Shown here: piece by piece, positions 60,159 through 64,000 of the stretch
How positions within the stretch are numbered: position 1 is the stretch's first letter
Layout of the letters: each line of letters opens with the position of its first letter
Source of the DNA: Trichoplax adhaerens
Lineage: Eukaryota; Placozoa; Uniplacotomia; Trichoplacea; Trichoplacidae
Assembly (NCBI RefSeq): GCF_000150275.1
Contig: NW_002060950.1
Span: 918,106 to 982,105, forward strand
DNA: 64,000 bases
Reading direction: 5' to 3'
Made by a program: the position numbers and the translations under genes
Notes under the pieces: model-generated
The model's database searches: none
What the model was told of the DNA's origin: nothing
Seen by the model: the letters and a program-made list of their open reading frames with translations, nothing else

Positions 60159-62180
60159 TAGAGAAATATATGGGAGTAAACTATGCAAAAAATAAAAATA
60201 AATCTTGCAGCCTCCAATCTGTAATCAAATATAGAATATGGAAGGTTATGTATAGAGAACTGGATTAAGATACCTAGTAGATACTGGAGACGTCAGCTAT
60301 TTGACATGAAAAATGATACATTTTCATTTTGGAGTCTTATGGCAAGGTAACACTAGTGTAAATAAGAAGAGCCAGTATTGATAATGTAAAGAACTGATCC
60401 ATTACATAGGATTAATGCATAAAAATTTTGTAGTTATCCTCGTTATTAGTTCAGAATGATACCTAGAGTGGGTTGACAAGTATATTACTGCAGGCGGCAC
60501 CATGTTAAGCGATTTATGACGTACATATGTACTAGTACATGCACATCATTTCTTGCTTGAAATGATACTTGTATGTAATACGTATTATTTTATCCGAATT
60601 ACTTTTCTCAAATATTGAGAGCTAATTAGAACCAATGTGACTATCTTCTACGGAGAATGATATAATTTTATAGTAGTACAAATGCCATATAATAAATATA
60701 AAAATTGTTAGTGTGCATTGATGATATAAAGATAACATTTAGAATCAAGTAGCGAATAATAATAATTAATAATTTCGAATATGCTCATGTTTTCAATTAA
60801 CGTTAATAAAAATGTTCTCATCAAATTGTTACGCTTAGCATGCTATTATTGAAAGATATTTTAATTTTATATCCAAAGTATGGACTAGTAGAAACTTGGA
60901 ATACATCTTTATTAGCATGCGATTATAGAACCTGATTTGATTTCATTCTCTAATCTTTGCTAACCCTAAATAGTTACGTTTTATATTTTGGTAGATTGAG
61001 AAAGCTCTAGTTCATTTAATTCAATACTTCTGAAAGCAAGACTGCTAAGCTGATCAGGTTGCGTTATTAACTTAGCGTAGTAAAGTAAGGGTGTAATAAC
61101 TGCGTCTAGTAAGTGAGAGCATCGCTATCGAGGGGTACAACCATCTGATAAGGCTTATATTGCCACTGTAGGTGAAGTTTATTTTTATGAATAATATTTT
61201 ATCGCTTGTTTTAGGTACATTGCTCTTATCCGTGCTAGTAGATTATGGTGCCATTAGAATTTTAAATATTTCAACTTTATGATATATAATCTCTTGATTT
61301 GAATGATATTATTTGCATTGTACAATAACATTAGCTTGATCTGCGTAAGTAATATTGCTACTTAATAATGGCCTCTCTATAGAAATGCGATAGCATTCAT
61401 TAACATAATCGCTAAGGCTATTGAATTTGCAATTCAACCTACGCCTTTATTGGCCAAATGCCCAGTGGTAATTATTTTTTTTTATTAGGACGGTTAATCC
61501 TCTCACCGATGCTAAGGCAAGACGGGCCATTTTTTTATGGATTTTAAGAATGCCTTTTAATGAGCTTGTACTGGAATTTTTAAGTTGTATTGGTAATATA
61601 ATCGCTACTAGTATTACCGTAGTAGATGGAGCACTAAGGGATAATGTTTAGAATTCTTTTTTGATAGAGTAGTGTGGAAATTGAATTCTTTAGTAGTTAT
61701 TTACTGCGAATATGGTATAACATTATATGCAGTTGTAATAACGCTATGCTTTAGATACGATAGATCAGTTTCAATATATCGTCGTCTTACATACGATATT
61801 TTACACGTCCATTAACAGATTGCAATACCGAAATTTTACGTTATTTTACTCCGTTTCCATCAACTTTTCAATAGGGTGATGAGCAAGTTTGGACTGATCT
61901 TACTCAAGATTTTTATTGGATGATAGCACTGTATAAAGCTATAATTTAATTGAATATATATATATATATATGCGTCTATATTAATTATAAGACATTCATA
62001 TACTGTATATTGAGGCCAATCCTAGAAATGTCAAACTGTCTGGTATTGACCTCAACATAAATATTGTAGTAGGGTAATGAAGATGCTAATTTACTATTAT
62101 AACACACGCCGGTGATACTGTTAAGTTGCAAGTCGTTGCAATGACACTCTTGGAATTGCTTTATCCGCAGAATCAATCAA
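60159..62180 (+). other. Intergenic with exon-like fragments of an unrecognised gene
   Basis: Short open stretches bordered by splice-like sites occur on the plus strand. 61381-61469 (after 'ctctatag') reads AIAFINIIAKAIEFAIQP. 61490-61650 (after 'ttattag') reads KARRAIFLWILRMPFNELVL. 61876-61949 (after 'caatag') reads GDEQVWTDLTQDFYWMIALY then a stop. The last two join in phase 0 using 'ACC|gtagta', but the first does not join the second. They could be the 3' end of a helical-repeat gene, a pseudogene, or chance. The remainder appears empty. Confidence 0.25.
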
Positions 62181-62189
62181 TCCAGTCAC

Positions 62190-62880
62190 TATTTACAGAT
62201 AAAATCGTATGTAGTACTCAACATCTACAGAATGATGGAAGGGACTTTGGAGGACAACTGTAGCCTTTAAGTCCAAATGATGATAGAATACTGTGTAGTT
62301 GAGGGATTACGGACATGTTTGAACGGGCCTACAATCCAATCCGAGATTGATGATGGAGCACTGAACAAGCATTATAATTATCAGGGACTTTTCTCTTATA
62401 AGCCGCTATGATTATGATGATGATGCAAGAGAGGACATTTTTAGAGACAACAGCGGCCTTCAAGTTCCTATGGTCATAAGAGTAGTTGTGGAAATTAGAC
62501 TGGTCTACAGTACAGTCAAATCGTGTTCTGCACTGTCATCAAGTCGAAGATAGATCCTGCAGCACTGAACAACCGTCATCATGATGAAGGGACTTTTACA
62601 GATAGAATTGAATTGGTCTACAGTACAATTAAATCGTTTCCTTCACTGTCAAGTCCAAGACATATCATTGGATTTATGTAGCAAACGTCAAGATGAAGGG
62701 AAACGGCCATACAATAGTTGTATTCCTTGAACTGGTCTACAGTACCATGGACTACTCAATGACATAGGTCATGGTTATCTAGTAGTCCATGACAGTACAA
62801 TCCATTGGTGCTGTTCATCGTCATCTACTTAGGGGTTGTCATCAAGATGGAAGTTCAATTGGCCATACAGTAGTAAAGTA
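62190..62880. repeat. Irregular tandem repeats left of the 305-bp satellite
   Basis: Phrases 'actggtctacagtac', 'aaatcgt.t.c..cactgtcaagtc.aaga' and 'gatgaagggacttt' recur about every 110-120 bp between about 62230 and 62720. An inverted repeat with arms catggactact / agtagtccatg lies at 62746-62791. Confidence 0.6.
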
Positions 62881-62884
62881 ATTT

Positions 62885-63895
62885 ATGCAAAATGATCAGG
62901 CCTATTGGCCATGGCTACAAACATCCTAATGTAAGGCAGTTTGTTTCAAGCCTTCTCCAGTCCAAATGGTCATAGAGTAGTACGGTAGAGTAGTTTGTGT
63001 GATCATCATGATTGGCTATTAGCCATGGCTACAAACATCCTAATGTAAGGCAGTTTGTTTCAAGCCCTTCTCCAGTCCAAATGGTCATAGAGTAGTACAG
63101 TAGAGTAGTTTGTGTGCATCATCATGATTGGCCATTACATGTCTAATGTATCAGTAGGACAGCTTAAACGAAGTGTATAATAAAATTTAAGCAAAATGAT
63201 CAGGCCTATTGGCCATGGCTACAAACATCCTAACGTAAGGCAGTTTGCTTCAAGCCTTCTCCAGTCCAAATGGTCATAGAGTAGTACGGTAGAGTAGTTT
63301 GTGTGCATCATCATGATTGGCCATTAGCCATGGCTACAAACATCCTAATGTAAGTCAGTTTGTTTCAAGCCCTTCTCCAGTCCAAATGGTCATAGAGTAG
63401 TACAGTAAAGTAGTTTGTGTTCATCATCATGATTGGCCATTACATGTCTAATGTATCAGTAGGACAGCTTAAACGAAGAGTATAAAAAAATTTAAGCAAA
63501 ATGATCAGGCCTATTGGCCATGGCTACAAACATCCTAACGTAAGGCAGTTTGTTTCAAGCCTTCTCCAGTCCAAATGGTCATAGAGTAGTACGGTAGAGT
63601 AGTTTGTGTGCATCATCATGATTGGCCATTAGCCATGGCTACAAACATCCTAATGTAAGGCAGTTTGTTTCAAGCCCTTCTCCAGTCCAAATGGTCATAG
63701 AGTAGTACAGTAGAGTAGTTTGTGTTCATCATCATGATTGGCCATTACATGTCTAATGTATCAGTAGGACAGCTTAAACGAAGAGTATAAAAAAATTTAT
63801 GCAAAATGATCAGGCCAATTGGCCATGGCTACAAACATCCTAATGTAAGGCAGTTTGCAAGCCTTTCTCCTATGCAAATGGTCCCAGGCTTAGGA
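62885..63895. repeat. 305-bp satellite, more than three copies, running towards the right edge
   Basis: The phrase 'aatgatcaggcc.attggccatggctacaaacatcctaa' starts near 62891, 63195, 63499 and 63805, a period of about 305 bp. Each unit contains two related halves: 'ccatggctacaaacatcctaatgtaaggcagtttgtttcaagcc' followed by 'tctccagtccaaatggtcatagagtagtac.gtagagtagtttgtgt' occurs twice per unit. The second half ends with 'tacatgtctaatgtatcagtaggacagcttaaacgaag'. Copies are nearly identical, so the array is young. Confidence 0.93.
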
Positions 63896-63897
63896 TG

Positions 63898-63920
63898 TTG
63901 TTGTTGTTGTTGTTGTTGAT
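63898..63920. repeat. (TTG)n microsatellite
   Basis: A run of seven TTG triplets at the right border of the 305-bp satellite, followed by a short G-rich patch and renewed TACTGTAC motifs up to the end of the window. Confidence 0.85.
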
Positions 63921-64000
63921 TGTGGTGGCGGGCGATTTTAATTTCCCGTTTGACTGACCTGCATTGTACTGTAGGTGTACAATAAGTACTGTACTGGAAG

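Overview
This is nuclear DNA from an early-branching animal, most likely a placozoan (Trichoplax or Hoilungia type). The base composition is strongly AT-rich. Conserved animal genes are cut into many small exons by short introns with clean GT-AG borders. The gene set is metazoan: a limbin/EVC2-like protein, an RNF4-type ubiquitin ligase, Rab28, a RABEPK-type kelch protein and PGM3. There are also long arrays of 42-residue kinesin-light-chain-like TPRs of the kind expanded in placozoans. The species assignment is an inference. I see no bacterial operons, rRNA, CRISPR or convincing tRNA.

Left third (1-23 kb): three large intronless reading frames lie in mostly non-coding DNA. Two minus-strand alpha-helical (HEAT/ARM-like) proteins at 284-2878 and 13398-15626 are diverged paralogues, and only the first has a C-terminal membrane anchor. 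At 20135-22678 a plus-strand TPR protein carries 16 full repeats that are also very similar at DNA level. The spaces between them hold several unrelated families of decayed tandem repeats (5.3-6.35, 6.77-8.15, 10.68-11.9 and 12.2-12.57 kb).

Middle (28-48 kb): a four-exon RNF4-like SUMO-targeted ubiquitin ligase on the minus strand (28043-29173) is followed by simple and satellite repeats rich in TACTGTAC/GTACAGTA motifs (30.7-33.8 kb). Then come a seven-exon kelch gene resembling RABEPK on the plus strand (34047-36276) and, convergent with it, a gene of about 33 exons (36919-48015). That last gene encodes a signal peptide, an extracellular region, one transmembrane helix and a very long coiled coil, the architecture of EVC2/limbin, a ciliary Hedgehog regulator. 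A textbook RFX X-box lies upstream of it.

Right third (51-64 kb): PGM3 (phosphoacetylglucosamine mutase, UDP-GlcNAc synthesis) on the minus strand, and an eight-exon Rab28 GTPase on the plus strand with a C-terminal prenylation motif. Exon-like fragments of an unrecognised or decayed gene follow near 61.0-62.0 kb, then a 305-bp satellite that runs to the right edge.

The spliced models for RNF4, RABEPK and Rab28, the parts of PGM3 I checked base by base, and the C-terminal exons of the EVC2-like gene were tested for consistent intron phase; other exon ends are approximate. EVC2-like, Rab28 and RABEPK all relate to cilium or membrane trafficking, but they are separate transcription units and no shared regulation is shown beyond promoter motifs.
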